Origin: Actinomycetes bacterium
GTDB lineage: Bacteria; Actinomycetota; Actinomycetes; Prado026
Direction: 5' to 3'
Assembly (NCBI GenBank): GCA_025455945.1
Contig: JALOLN010000032.1
Coordinates: forward strand, 1-15,110
Length of the DNA: 15,110 bases
A program made the position numbers and the translations under genes. The notes beneath the pieces are model-generated. The model ran no database searches and was not told the origin of the DNA. It saw only the letters and a program-made list of their open reading frames with translations. Positions 5,982 through 12,598 of this stretch are shown in pieces. Position 1 is the first letter of the stretch. Every line of letters begins with the position of its first letter.

Positions 5982-6454
5982 TAGTCCACCTCGGCGGACT
6001 GGCCGCCGGTGATGCGGAGCAGCTCGTCGTAGGTGGTGGGGAACACCGTGTGCGGATGTCCCGCCGCCGCCCAGACCGTCGCCCACCGGGCCAGGTCGAC
6101 GTCGACCAGGGTCCGGATCGGCCGGGGATGGCCGACGGGGGCGACCCCGCCGATGGCCATCCCGGTGTGCCGGCGCACGAAGTCCGGGTCGGCCCGGTGC
6201 ACCTCCTGGACGCCGATGAGGCCGGCGACCTGGGCGGTGTCGACCCGGTGCGCACCGGAGGTGAGGACCAGCAGCGGCTCACCGTCCGCGACGAACAGCA
6301 GGGAGTTGGCGATGGCTCCCACGTCGCAGCCGAGCTGGGCCGCGGCGGCGGCCGCCGTGGTGGCGGCGTCGGGGAGCACCACCGGTTCGCCGGTCACCCC
6401 CGCGGCGCGCAGCGCGGCGGTGACCGTGGCGACCGTGGGGTGGCGCAGCGACAT
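5981..6454 (-). CDS. YbaK/EbsC-family aminoacyl-tRNA deacylase-like protein
   Basis: A 157-residue single-domain member of the YbaK/ProX superfamily, whose members hydrolyse wrongly charged aminoacyl-tRNAs in trans. Visible blocks are LGCDVGAIANSLLF (41-54), PLLVLTSGAHRVDT (60-73), the glycine-rich GMAIGGVAPVGHP (98-110) and GHPHTVFPTTYDELLRITGG near the end. At the place where E. coli YbaK has its important Lys (in a V-K-S/T-L context), this protein has Asn50 (I-A-N-S-L). I believe this is common in one actinobacterial subgroup, so substrate or activity may differ. The ATG at 6454 lies 6 nt below TAGCCT, and it is first of a two-gene unit with the hydrolase. It is divergent from the SOS operon. 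Confidence 0.85.
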   Translation of the reverse strand: MSLRHPTVATVTAALRAAGVTGEPVVLPDAATTAAAAAAQLGCDVGAIANSLLFVADGEPLLVLTSGAHRVDTAQVAGLIGVQEVHRADPDFVRRHTGMAIGGVAPVGHPRPIRTLVDVDLARWATVWAAAGHPHTVFPTTYDELLRITGGQSAEVD

Positions 6455-6460
6455 GGGGCG

Positions 6461-6466
6461 AGGCTA
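6461..6466 (-). promoter_or_regulatory. Leaderless-type TAGCCT box for the ybaK-like gene
   Basis: On the minus strand TAGCCT is followed by CGCCCC and then the ATG at 6454. No ribosome binding site fits between them, so the transcript is probably leaderless. A possible TTGCGC lies 20 nt upstream, too far for a good -35. Confidence 0.5.
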
Positions 6467-6496
6467 GCGATCCGCTCCCGCGGGGTGCGCAAGGGC

Positions 6497-6528
6497 TTGA
6501 CGAAACGGTCGGTGGCGGGCTGTACTGT
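6497..6528 (+). promoter_or_regulatory. SOS operon promoter (TTGACG ... TGTACT/TACTGT)
   Basis: TTGACG (6497-6502) is a near-consensus -35. TGTACT (6521-6526) follows after 18 bp; the overlapping TACTGT (6523-6528) would need 20 bp. The expected start of transcription falls within or next to the LexA palindrome at 6532-6557, so repressor binding would block it. The leader to the first gene is about 140 nt. Confidence 0.7.
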
Positions 6529-6531
6529 GCT

Positions 6532-6557
6532 GGTGTTCGAACAGATGTTCGAACACC
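6532..6557. promoter_or_regulatory. LexA (SOS) box within a perfect 26-bp palindrome
   Basis: The core TCGAAC-AGAT-GTTCGA (6537-6552) matches the actinobacterial/Gram-positive LexA operator pattern, in which CGAAC and GTTCG flank four bases. The symmetry extends further: 12-base arms starting GGTGTTCGAACA and ending TGTTCGAACACC surround a two-base GA centre with no mismatch. It lies just below the -10 box and upstream of the mutagenesis operon, where a LexA repressor is expected. Confidence 0.9.
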
Positions 6558-6599
6558 TTGGGAGCCCCCTCCCGGCCGGTGGACCTCGACCCCCACCGT

Positions 6600-6616
6600 C
6601 CGGGTGGGCCACCCGG
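6600..6616. repeat. 8-1-8 inverted repeat in the SOS operon leader
   Basis: CCGGGTGG, a single G, then CCACCCGG make a perfect inverted repeat in the 138-nt leader between the LexA box and the first gene. The absent loop makes a stable RNA hairpin unlikely. A second dimeric operator is possible, as is chance in this composition. Confidence 0.3.
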
Positions 6617-6695
6617 CCCCGGGCGAGGCGTGGGGAAGCGCCGAACCCGGGCCGGGCTCCCGGGGCTCCCGCCGGCCGAGGGGAGGGCAGCAGCG

Positions 6696-6998
6696 GTGGT
6701 TCGACGCTACGACGACCCGGTCGAGGTCTGGCCGGCGGCCGTGGGTGCCGACCGGCCCGGCCAGTTCCGCTGGCGCGGCCGGCGGTACGTCGTCCGCGGG
6801 GTGCTGGCGCACTGGGTCGAGGCCGGGGCCTGGTGGCGCCCCCGGGGTGCCGACGGGCTGCCGGTGCGCATCGACGACGCCGGTCGGCACCTCTGGCGGG
6901 TCGAGGCGGACACCGGGCGGAGCGCCACCCCCGGGATCTACGACCTCGCCTACGACGAGGCGGGCGGGTCCTGGACCCTGGCCCGCGCCCTGGACTGA
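6696..6998 (+). CDS. DUF6504 family protein, first gene of the SOS operon
   Basis: A 100-residue soluble protein. It matches the DUF6504 pattern of an R-R-Y-x-D-P-V-E-V opening, FRWRGRRYVVRGVLAHWVEAGAWW in the middle and a YDLAYDEAGGSWTLAR end. The function is unknown. From memory, the family is commonly found beside ImuB, DnaE2 or DinB genes in Actinobacteria, so a role with translesion polymerases is a fair inference. GTG 6696 has AGGGGAGGG (6679-6687) 8 nt upstream. The same frame is open back to a TTG at 6558, but those 46 codons lack strong third-position bias, so the shorter start is preferred. The HEPN gene follows after 15 bp. Confidence 0.8.
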   Translation: MVRRYDDPVEVWPAAVGADRPGQFRWRGRRYVVRGVLAHWVEAGAWWRPRGADGLPVRIDDAGRHLWRVEADTGRSATPGIYDLAYDEAGGSWTLARALD

Positions 6999-7013
6999 GG
7001 GAGGAGGGACACC

Positions 7014-7433
7014 GTGACCACCATCGCCGGACCGGTCCCGGCGGCGTCGCACGAGCTGCTCGGCACCGCCCGCCGCGGCCTGGCCGAGGCTGCGACCACC
7101 GCGACCCCGGGGGAGCGCTACGCCGTCGCCCACCTGGCCGCGCTGCGGGCGGCCGCGGCGGTCCTGGCCGCCCGGGCCCGGCCGGGTGCGGGCCGGCGGA
7201 GCGCCCCGCGCAGCGTCTGGGCGGTGCTGCCCCAGGTGGCCCCCGAGCTCACCGAGTGGGCCGCCTTCTTCGCCGCCGGCGCCGGCAAGCGGGCCGCCGC
7301 CGAGGCCGGCCTCACCCGGGCGGTGCAGGCCCGCGAGGCCGACGACCTGCTGCGTGCCGCGGCGACGTTCCTCGCCCTGGTCGAGACCACCCTCGGCCTG
7401 CCGCACCAGGCGCCCCTGCCGCTGGTCGGCTGA
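7014..7433 (+). CDS. SAV_6107-type HEPN domain protein
   Basis: A 139-residue, Ala-rich, all-helical protein of the kind annotated as SAV_6107 family HEPN. Characteristic stretches are GERYAVAHLAALRAAAAVL (33-51), SVWAVLPQVAPELTEWAAFFAAGA and READDLLRAAATFLALVE. HEPN domains are found in ribonucleases and in non-catalytic RNA- or protein-binding modules. R35-x4-H40 fits the RX4-6H spacing of HEPN nucleases but lies in an early helix, not the usual late one, so catalysis is doubtful. Start GTG 7014 has a strong AGGAGGG (7002-7008) 5 nt upstream. It is the second gene of the LexA-controlled operon, 13 bp before the polymerase gene. How it serves SOS is unknown. Confidence 0.8.
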   Translation: MTTIAGPVPAASHELLGTARRGLAEAATTATPGERYAVAHLAALRAAAAVLAARARPGAGRRSAPRSVWAVLPQVAPELTEWAAFFAAGAGKRAAAEAGLTRAVQAREADDLLRAAATFLALVETTLGLPHQAPLPLVG

Positions 7434-7446
7434 CCCCCCGCTGCCC

Positions 7447-10400
7447 GTGCCCACCGACCCGTTCGTGCACCTGCACGTCGCCTCCGGGTACTCGCTGCGG
7501 CACGGGGCGAGCCACCCGGAGGCGCTGGTGGCCCGCGCTGCCGGGCACGGCCAGGACATCCTGGCGCTGACCGACCGGGACGGCGTCTACGGGGCGGTGA
7601 AGTTCGCCAAGGCGGGCCTGGCCGCCGGGGTGCGCCCGGTGCTCGGCGTGGACCTCGGGGTCGCCCCCGGCGGGCTGCTGCCGAGCCGGCCGGCACCGAC
7701 CCGCACTCCGGCCCGCGGCGGCGCCGCGGTGGACCCCCGGCTGCCGCGGGTCGTCGTCCTCGCCCGCGGCGGCCGGGCCGGGTGGGCGGCCCTGGTCCGG
7801 CTGGTGTCCGCCGCCCACGCCGCGGGTGAGCGGGGCGGCCCCGTCGCCAGCCTCGACCTCGTCGCCGAGCACGCCGCCGGCGGCCACCTGCTCGTGCTGC
7901 TCGGCCCGGCGTCGGAGCTGGGCCGGGCGCTGGCCGCCCACCGGGACGACCTGGCCGCCGCGGTGCTCGGCTCCTGGCGGGCCCGGGTCGACCCGGCCCA
8001 GCTGGTCGTCGAGGTGGTCTCCCACCGCGGCCCCGTGGGCCGCAGCGACCCGGCGGCGCTGTCCGACGCCCAGGCGGCCCGGCTGCTCGGCTTCGCCCGC
8101 GCGAACCGGCTGCCCGCGGTCCTGGCGAACGCGGTGCGCTACGCCGACCGCGGCGACGCGGTCACCGCCGACGTCCTGGACGCCGCCCGCCGGCTGGTCG
8201 CCCTGGACCTGCGGCACGTGGACCGGCCCAACGCCGAGGGCCACCTCAAGACCGGCCGGGAGATGGCCCAGGTGGCGGCCGATGTCGTCCGGCTGGCCGG
8301 CGGCGCAGGGGAGACCGAGCCGGCCGCCGTCCGCCGGCTGCTCGACACCACCCGGGCGGTCGCCGAGGGCTGCGCCCTCGACCCGTACGCCGACCTCGGC
8401 CTCGGCGGGGTGTTCTTCCCCGAGCTGGAGGTGACCCACGGCCCCGGCCCCGCTCGCGAGGCCGGCGCGGTGCTGCGGCAGCGGTGCGAGGCCGGTCTCA
8501 CCCGTCGGTACGGTGCCGCGCCGCGCCGCGCCGTCCTCGACCGGCTCGACGACGAGCTCGCGGTGATCGGCTCCCTCGGCTACCCGACCTACTTCCTCAC
8601 CGTCGCCGACGTCGTCGACCTGATCCGCTCGATGCAGGTGCGGGTCGCCGCCCGCGGCTCCGGCGCCGGCTCCCTCGTCACCTACCTGCTCGGGATCAGC
8701 GGGGTCGACCCGATGGCGTACGGGCTGCTCATGGAGCGGTTCCTCTCCCCGCTGCGCCGGGCGCTGCCCGACATCGACGTCGACGTCGAGTCCGCCCGCC
8801 GGACCGAGGTCTACGAGCGGATCCTGGCCCGCTTCGGCGACGAGCGCTGTGCCTGCGTGTCGATGATGGACACCTACCGGGTGCGGCACGCGATCCGGGA
8901 CGTGGGGGCCGCGCTCGGCCTGCCGCCCGGCGAGGTCGACGCCCTGGCCAAGGCGTTCCCGCACATCCGGGCCCGCGACGCCCGGGCGGCCCTCGTCGAC
9001 CTGCCCGAGCTGCGGGCCAGCCGGATCGGCGCCCTCGTCGACGGGGCCGGCGGGAGCGGGTCCGGGAGCGGCCTGGAGCGGATGTTCGCCCTCGTCGAGC
9101 GGCTCGACGGCCTGCCCCGGCACGTCGCCCTGCACCCGTGCGGGGTGCTGCTCTCCGACCGCACCCTGCTCGACCGGACCCCCGTCGAGGCCAGCTGGCT
9201 GGGCTTCCCGATGAGCCAGTTCGACAAGGACGACGTCGAGGACCTCGGCCTGCTCAAGCTCGACGTCCTCGGCATCCGGATGCAGTCGGCGATGGCGCAC
9301 GCCGTCCTCGAGGTGGCCCGGGTCGACGGCACTGCGGTCGACCTCGACGCCGTCCCGCTCGACGACGAGCCGACGTTCCGGCTGATCCGCTCGGCGCACA
9401 CCCTGGGCTGCTTCCAGATCGAGTCGCCCGGGCAGCGGGAGCTGGTGGGCAAGTTCGGCCCCGAGACGTTCGACGACCTCATCACCGACATCTCGCTGTT
9501 CCGCCCGGGCCCGGTGAAGTCCGACATGGTGACCCCGTTCCTGCGGGCCCGGCAGGGCTGGGAGCCGGCGCAGTACCTGCACGAGGACCTGCGCCCGGCG
9601 CTGGCCGAGACCCACGGCGTCGTCGTCTTCCACGAGCAGGTGATCCGGGTCATCGCCACGCTGACCGGCTGCACCCTCGCCGAGGCCGACGAGGCCCGCC
9701 GGTCGCTGGGCTCCCCGGACACCCAGCCGCAGGTCCGCGAGTGGTTCTACCCGCGGGCCCTGGGTCGGGGGTACCCGCTGGACGTCGTCGAGCGGGTCTG
9801 GGAGGTGCTGCGGGCGTTCGCCTCCTTCGGCTTCTGCAAGGCCCACGCGGCCGCGTTCGCGCTGCCGACCTACCACAGCGCCTGGCTCAAGGCGCACCAC
9901 CCGGCCGCGTTCCTCGCCGGGGTGCTCACCCACGACCCGGGCATGTACCCCAAGCGGCTGATCCTCGACGACGCCCGGCAGATGGGCATCGCGGTGCTCC
10001 CGCTGGACGTCAACGCCAGCGACGCGGTGTACCGGGTGGAGCGGGTCGGCTGCCACGACGAGCCGCCGCCGGGGATCCTCGGCGCCCCGCCGCGGCCCCG
10101 TCCCTGCCTCCCCGGCGTCCCGGACGCCCGGGAGCACGGCATCCGGCTGTCGCTGGCCGACGTCAAGGGGATCACCGACGCCGAGGTGGCCCGCATCGTC
10201 GCCGGCCGGCCGTTCGGCTCGCTGTCGGACTTCTGGTACCGGGCCGGGGTGGCCCGGCCGGTCGTCGAGCGCCTGGTCGTGGCCGGGGCGTTCGACGCCC
10301 TCTACGGCATCGGCGCACCGGTGCCGGTGCGCCGCCGAGGCCAGGTCACCCGGCGCGACCTGCTGCTCCAGGTCGCCGACCTGGCCACGGGCACGGCCCC

Positions 10401-11226
10401 GTCGGCGCGGACGACGGGGACGGCGGGGACGACGGCGGTGCAGCTGGCCCTCGACCTCGGTGGGCCCGGCCACGGCACGGCGCTGTCCGGGCTGCCCGAG
10501 ATGACCGGCGCGGAGCGGGTGCGGGCCGAGCTCGACGTCCTCGGCCTCGATGCGAGCCGGCACGTCCTCGACTTCTACGCCGCGTTCCTCGACGCGCTCG
10601 GGGTGACCCGGTCCGCCGAGCTGCTGTCCCGGCGCAGCCGGGCGGAGGTCCTCGTCGCCGGGGTCAAGGTGGCCACCCAGACCCCGCCGATCCGGTCCGG
10701 CCGGCGGGTCGTCTTCCTCACCCTCGACGACGCCACCGGCCCGGTCGACGCCACCTTCTTCGAGGACGCGCAGGGCCCCTACGCCGCCACGGTGTTCCAC
10801 TCCTGGCTGCTCGTCGTCCGCGGCCTGGTCCGGCGCACCGGCCGGCGGGGCGTCTCGGTGCGAGCCACCGGCGCCTGGGAGCTGACCGGGCTGTACGCGG
10901 CCTGGGAGGCCGGCGGGCCGGACGCCGTCGTGGCCGCGATGGTCCCCCCCGCCGGCTGGGCCGACCCCGGGTCCGTCCCCGACGGCGCGGTCGCCGGTGC
11001 CGCCGCGGCCCGCTCCTCCCGTCCGGTCGTCGCCCGGCCGCCGACGGACCGCCCGCTCACCGCCGGCGGCATGGGCCAGCGCCGGGTGCTCGTCCACCCG
11101 AGCGGGTTCCGGCAGTCGCCGTACGCCGACGTCGGCACCCCCGGGGACGACGTGCGCCGCGGTGGCGCCGGTGGCACCCCGCCGCGCAAGCTGTGGCACA
11201 CCAGCCCGGGCAGCTCGGGGGGATGA
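7447..11226 (+). CDS. dnaE2: Error-prone DNA polymerase III alpha subunit (DnaE2/ImuC-like)
   Basis: A 1259-residue C-family polymerase expected to act in SOS translesion synthesis. An N-terminal PHP domain (from HLHVASGYS at 8-16) precedes the catalytic core with PDIDVDVE (441-448) and LLKLDVLG (Asp606), the three metal-binding Asp positions. Finger motifs FRPGPVKSDMV and FHEQVI follow, with SFGFCKAHAAAFALPTYHSAW and then a helix-hairpin-helix segment. QLALDL (999-1004), behind a Thr/Gly/Ala-rich linker, sits where E. coli alpha has its clamp-binding QADMF. An OB-fold is next (SGRRVVFLTLDDATGPVDAT). The PHP metal site is eroded (TDRDG not TDHDG; LANAVRY for the usual NDxHY). It is longer than typical ImuC because of a C-terminal tail ending KLWHTSPGSSGG. 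The GTG at 7447 has no clear ribosome binding site and lies 13 bp after the HEPN stop. Confidence 0.92.
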   Translation: MPTDPFVHLHVASGYSLRHGASHPEALVARAAGHGQDILALTDRDGVYGAVKFAKAGLAAGVRPVLGVDLGVAPGGLLPSRPAPTRTPARGGAAVDPRLPRVVVLARGGRAGWAALVRLVSAAHAAGERGGPVASLDLVAEHAAGGHLLVLLGPASELGRALAAHRDDLAAAVLGSWRARVDPAQLVVEVVSHRGPVGRSDPAALSDAQAARLLGFARANRLPAVLANAVRYADRGDAVTADVLDAARRLVALDLRHVDRPNAEGHLKTGREMAQVAADVVRLAGGAGETEPAAVRRLLDTTRAVAEGCALDPYADLGLGGVFFPELEVTHGPGPAREAGAVLRQRCEAGLTRRYGAAPRRAVLDRLDDELAVIGSLGYPTYFLTVADVVDLIRSMQVRVAARGSGAGSLVTYLLGISGVDPMAYGLLMERFLSPLRRALPDIDVDVESARRTEVYERILARFGDERCACVSMMDTYRVRHAIRDVGAALGLPPGEVDALAKAFPHIRARDARAALVDLPELRASRIGALVDGAGGSGSGSGLERMFALVERLDGLPRHVALHPCGVLLSDRTLLDRTPVEASWLGFPMSQFDKDDVEDLGLLKLDVLGIRMQSAMAHAVLEVARVDGTAVDLDAVPLDDEPTFRLIRSAHTLGCFQIESPGQRELVGKFGPETFDDLITDISLFRPGPVKSDMVTPFLRARQGWEPAQYLHEDLRPALAETHGVVVFHEQVIRVIATLTGCTLAEADEARRSLGSPDTQPQVREWFYPRALGRGYPLDVVERVWEVLRAFASFGFCKAHAAAFALPTYHSAWLKAHHPAAFLAGVLTHDPGMYPKRLILDDARQMGIAVLPLDVNASDAVYRVERVGCHDEPPPGILGAPPRPRPCLPGVPDAREHGIRLSLADVKGITDAEVARIVAGRPFGSLSDFWYRAGVARPVVERLVVAGAFDALYGIGAPVPVRRRGQVTRRDLLLQVADLATGTAPSARTTGTAGTTAVQLALDLGGPGHGTALSGLPEMTGAERVRAELDVLGLDASRHVLDFYAAFLDALGVTRSAELLSRRSRAEVLVAGVKVATQTPPIRSGRRVVFLTLDDATGPVDATFFEDAQGPYAATVFHSWLLVVRGLVRRTGRRGVSVRATGAWELTGLYAAWEAGGPDAVVAAMVPPAGWADPGSVPDGAVAGAAAARSSRPVVARPPTDRPLTAGGMGQRRVLVHPSGFRQSPYADVGTPGDDVRRGGAGGTPPRKLWHTSPGSSGG

Positions 11227-11257
11227 TGTCCGCCATGCCCAGCCCAGGGGTCCGCGC

Positions 11258-12496
11258 ATGAGCCGCAGCCAGCTGAACCGGCCGTCGTCCCCCCAGCGCG
11301 GGTGGGGCGACGACACCGGCTGCTCGGTGCTGCACGTGGACATGGACGCCTTCTACGCCTCGGTGTCCCTGCTCGACCGGCCCGAGCTGCACGGCCGGCC
11401 GGTGGTCGTCGGGGGCGGGGGCACCCGCGGGGTGGTCCTCTCCGCCACCTACGAGGCCCGGGCGCTCGGCGTGCACTCGGCGATGCCGATGACCCGGGCC
11501 CGGCGGCTGGCCCCCCAGGCGGTCGTCGTCGAGCCCGACCACCGGGCCTACGCCCGGGTGTCGGCGGGGGTGATGGAGCTGTTCCGGTCGATCACCCCGC
11601 TGGTCGAGCCGCTCTCCCTCGACGAGGCGTTCCTCGACGTCTCCGGGGCGGTGCGCCGGCTCGGGTCGCCGGCCCGGATCGGCGAGCTGGTCCGGGCCCG
11701 GGTCCATGACGAGCAGGGCATCACCTGCTCGGTCGGCGTGGCCAGCACGAAGTTCGTTGCGAAGCTGGCGTCCACCCGGGCCAAGCCGGACGGCCTGCTC
11801 GTCGTCCCCGCCGCCGAGGTCGTCGCCTTCCTCCACCCGCTGCCGGTCGGGGCGCTGTGGGGGGTGGGGGAGCGGACCGAGGAGCAGCTCACCCGCCTCG
11901 GGCTGCGGACCGTCGGCGACCTGGCCGCGGTGCCGCGGGCCACGCTGGAGCGGGCCCTCGGTCCCGCGGCCGGCCGGCACCTCGCCGACCTGGCCTGGGG
12001 CCGGGACAGCCGGGCCGTGGTGCCGCACGAGCCGGACAAGTCCATCGGGGCCGAGGAGACCTTCGCCACCGACGTCGACGACCCGGACGTCATCCGGCGC
12101 GAGCTGCTGCGGCTGGCCGAGAAGGTCGCCGCCCGGCTGCGTCACCAGGGCTGGCGCGGCCGCACCGTGTCGATCAAGGTGCGGTTCGCGGACTTCACGA
12201 CGATCACCCGCGCCCGGACCCTGCGCGACCCCACCGACGTGGGGCAGGAGGTGTACGCGACGGCCCGCGCCCTGTACGAGGCGCTCGGCCTGCAGCGCGC
12301 CCGGCTCCGCCTGGTCGGGGTGCGGGTCGAGGGGCTGGTCGACGCCGCCGGCGTCGCCGAGCAGCTGCTGCTCGACGCCCCGGAACGGGGCTGGCGGGAG
12401 GCCGAGCAGGCCGCCGACCGGGCCGTCGAACGGTTCGGCCGGGGGGCCGTCCGGCCGGCCACCCTGGTGGATCGGGACGTCCGGCCGGGTGGTTGA
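11258..12496 (+). CDS. dinB: DNA polymerase IV (Y-family, DinB)
   Basis: A 412-residue Y-family translesion polymerase. Catalytic residues are intact: Asp28 in HVDMDAFYASV and Asp122-Glu123 in SLDEAFLDV. This distinguishes it from ImuB, which has lost them. Also visible are the finger YEARALGVHSAMP, palm GVASTKFVAKLAST, the helix-hairpin-helix region near LWGVGERTEEQLTRLGLRTV and the little finger with GRTVSIKVRFADFTTITR. QLLLD (369-373) resembles a clamp-binding pentapeptide. The ATG at 11258 has AGGGG (11246-11250) 7 nt upstream and the gene lies 31 bp after dnaE2, with no evident promoter between. It is therefore probably the fourth gene of the LexA-controlled operon and may be the Y-family partner of the DnaE2-like protein. 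Confidence 0.95.
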   Translation: MSRSQLNRPSSPQRGWGDDTGCSVLHVDMDAFYASVSLLDRPELHGRPVVVGGGGTRGVVLSATYEARALGVHSAMPMTRARRLAPQAVVVEPDHRAYARVSAGVMELFRSITPLVEPLSLDEAFLDVSGAVRRLGSPARIGELVRARVHDEQGITCSVGVASTKFVAKLASTRAKPDGLLVVPAAEVVAFLHPLPVGALWGVGERTEEQLTRLGLRTVGDLAAVPRATLERALGPAAGRHLADLAWGRDSRAVVPHEPDKSIGAEETFATDVDDPDVIRRELLRLAEKVAARLRHQGWRGRTVSIKVRFADFTTITRARTLRDPTDVGQEVYATARALYEALGLQRARLRLVGVRVEGLVDAAGVAEQLLLDAPERGWREAEQAADRAVERFGRGAVRPATLVDRDVRPGG

Positions 12497-12518
12497 TGCA
12501 CCGGCTGCTCCAGTCGGG

Positions 12519-12547
12519 TTTCCAGCGGGCCGATGCCTGCCTATGCT
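12519..12547 (+). promoter_or_regulatory. Promoter for the DUF3040 gene
   Basis: TTTCCA (12519-12524, 4 of 6 matches to the -35 consensus), a 17-bp spacer and TATGCT (12542-12547) form a credible vegetative promoter. It lies in the 102-bp gap after dinB and would let the DUF3040 gene be transcribed independently of SOS induction. Confidence 0.55.
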
Positions 12548-12598
12548 GGTGCGGTCGGACGTCCACCCGACCGCGTCCACCGTCCGCGAGGAGGAGCC

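Noticed and set aside
9048..9075. GGGAGCGGG-type tandem repeat in dnaE2
   Set aside because: It encodes a short Gly-Ser linker (GGSGSGSG) between helices of the polymerase and keeps frame, so it is a protein linker, not a separate element.
7312..11343. A minus-strand open frame of over 1300 codons antisense to dnaE2 and the start of dinB
   Set aside because: It is produced by the GC-rich third positions of the real genes. The product is low-complexity (His/Gly/Arg/Glu/Asp-rich) with no recognisable domain, whereas the plus strand encodes clear polymerase motifs.
12424..12438. TCGAACGGTTCG near the end of dinB as a second LexA box
   Set aside because: The half-sites lack the four-base spacing of the LexA operator and the site is inside coding sequence at the 3' end of the gene.
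12484..12505. Hairpin GCCGGGTG...CACCGGC over the dinB stop as an intrinsic terminator
   Set aside because: The stem has a bulge, there is no U tract, and stems of this size are expected by chance at this GC content.
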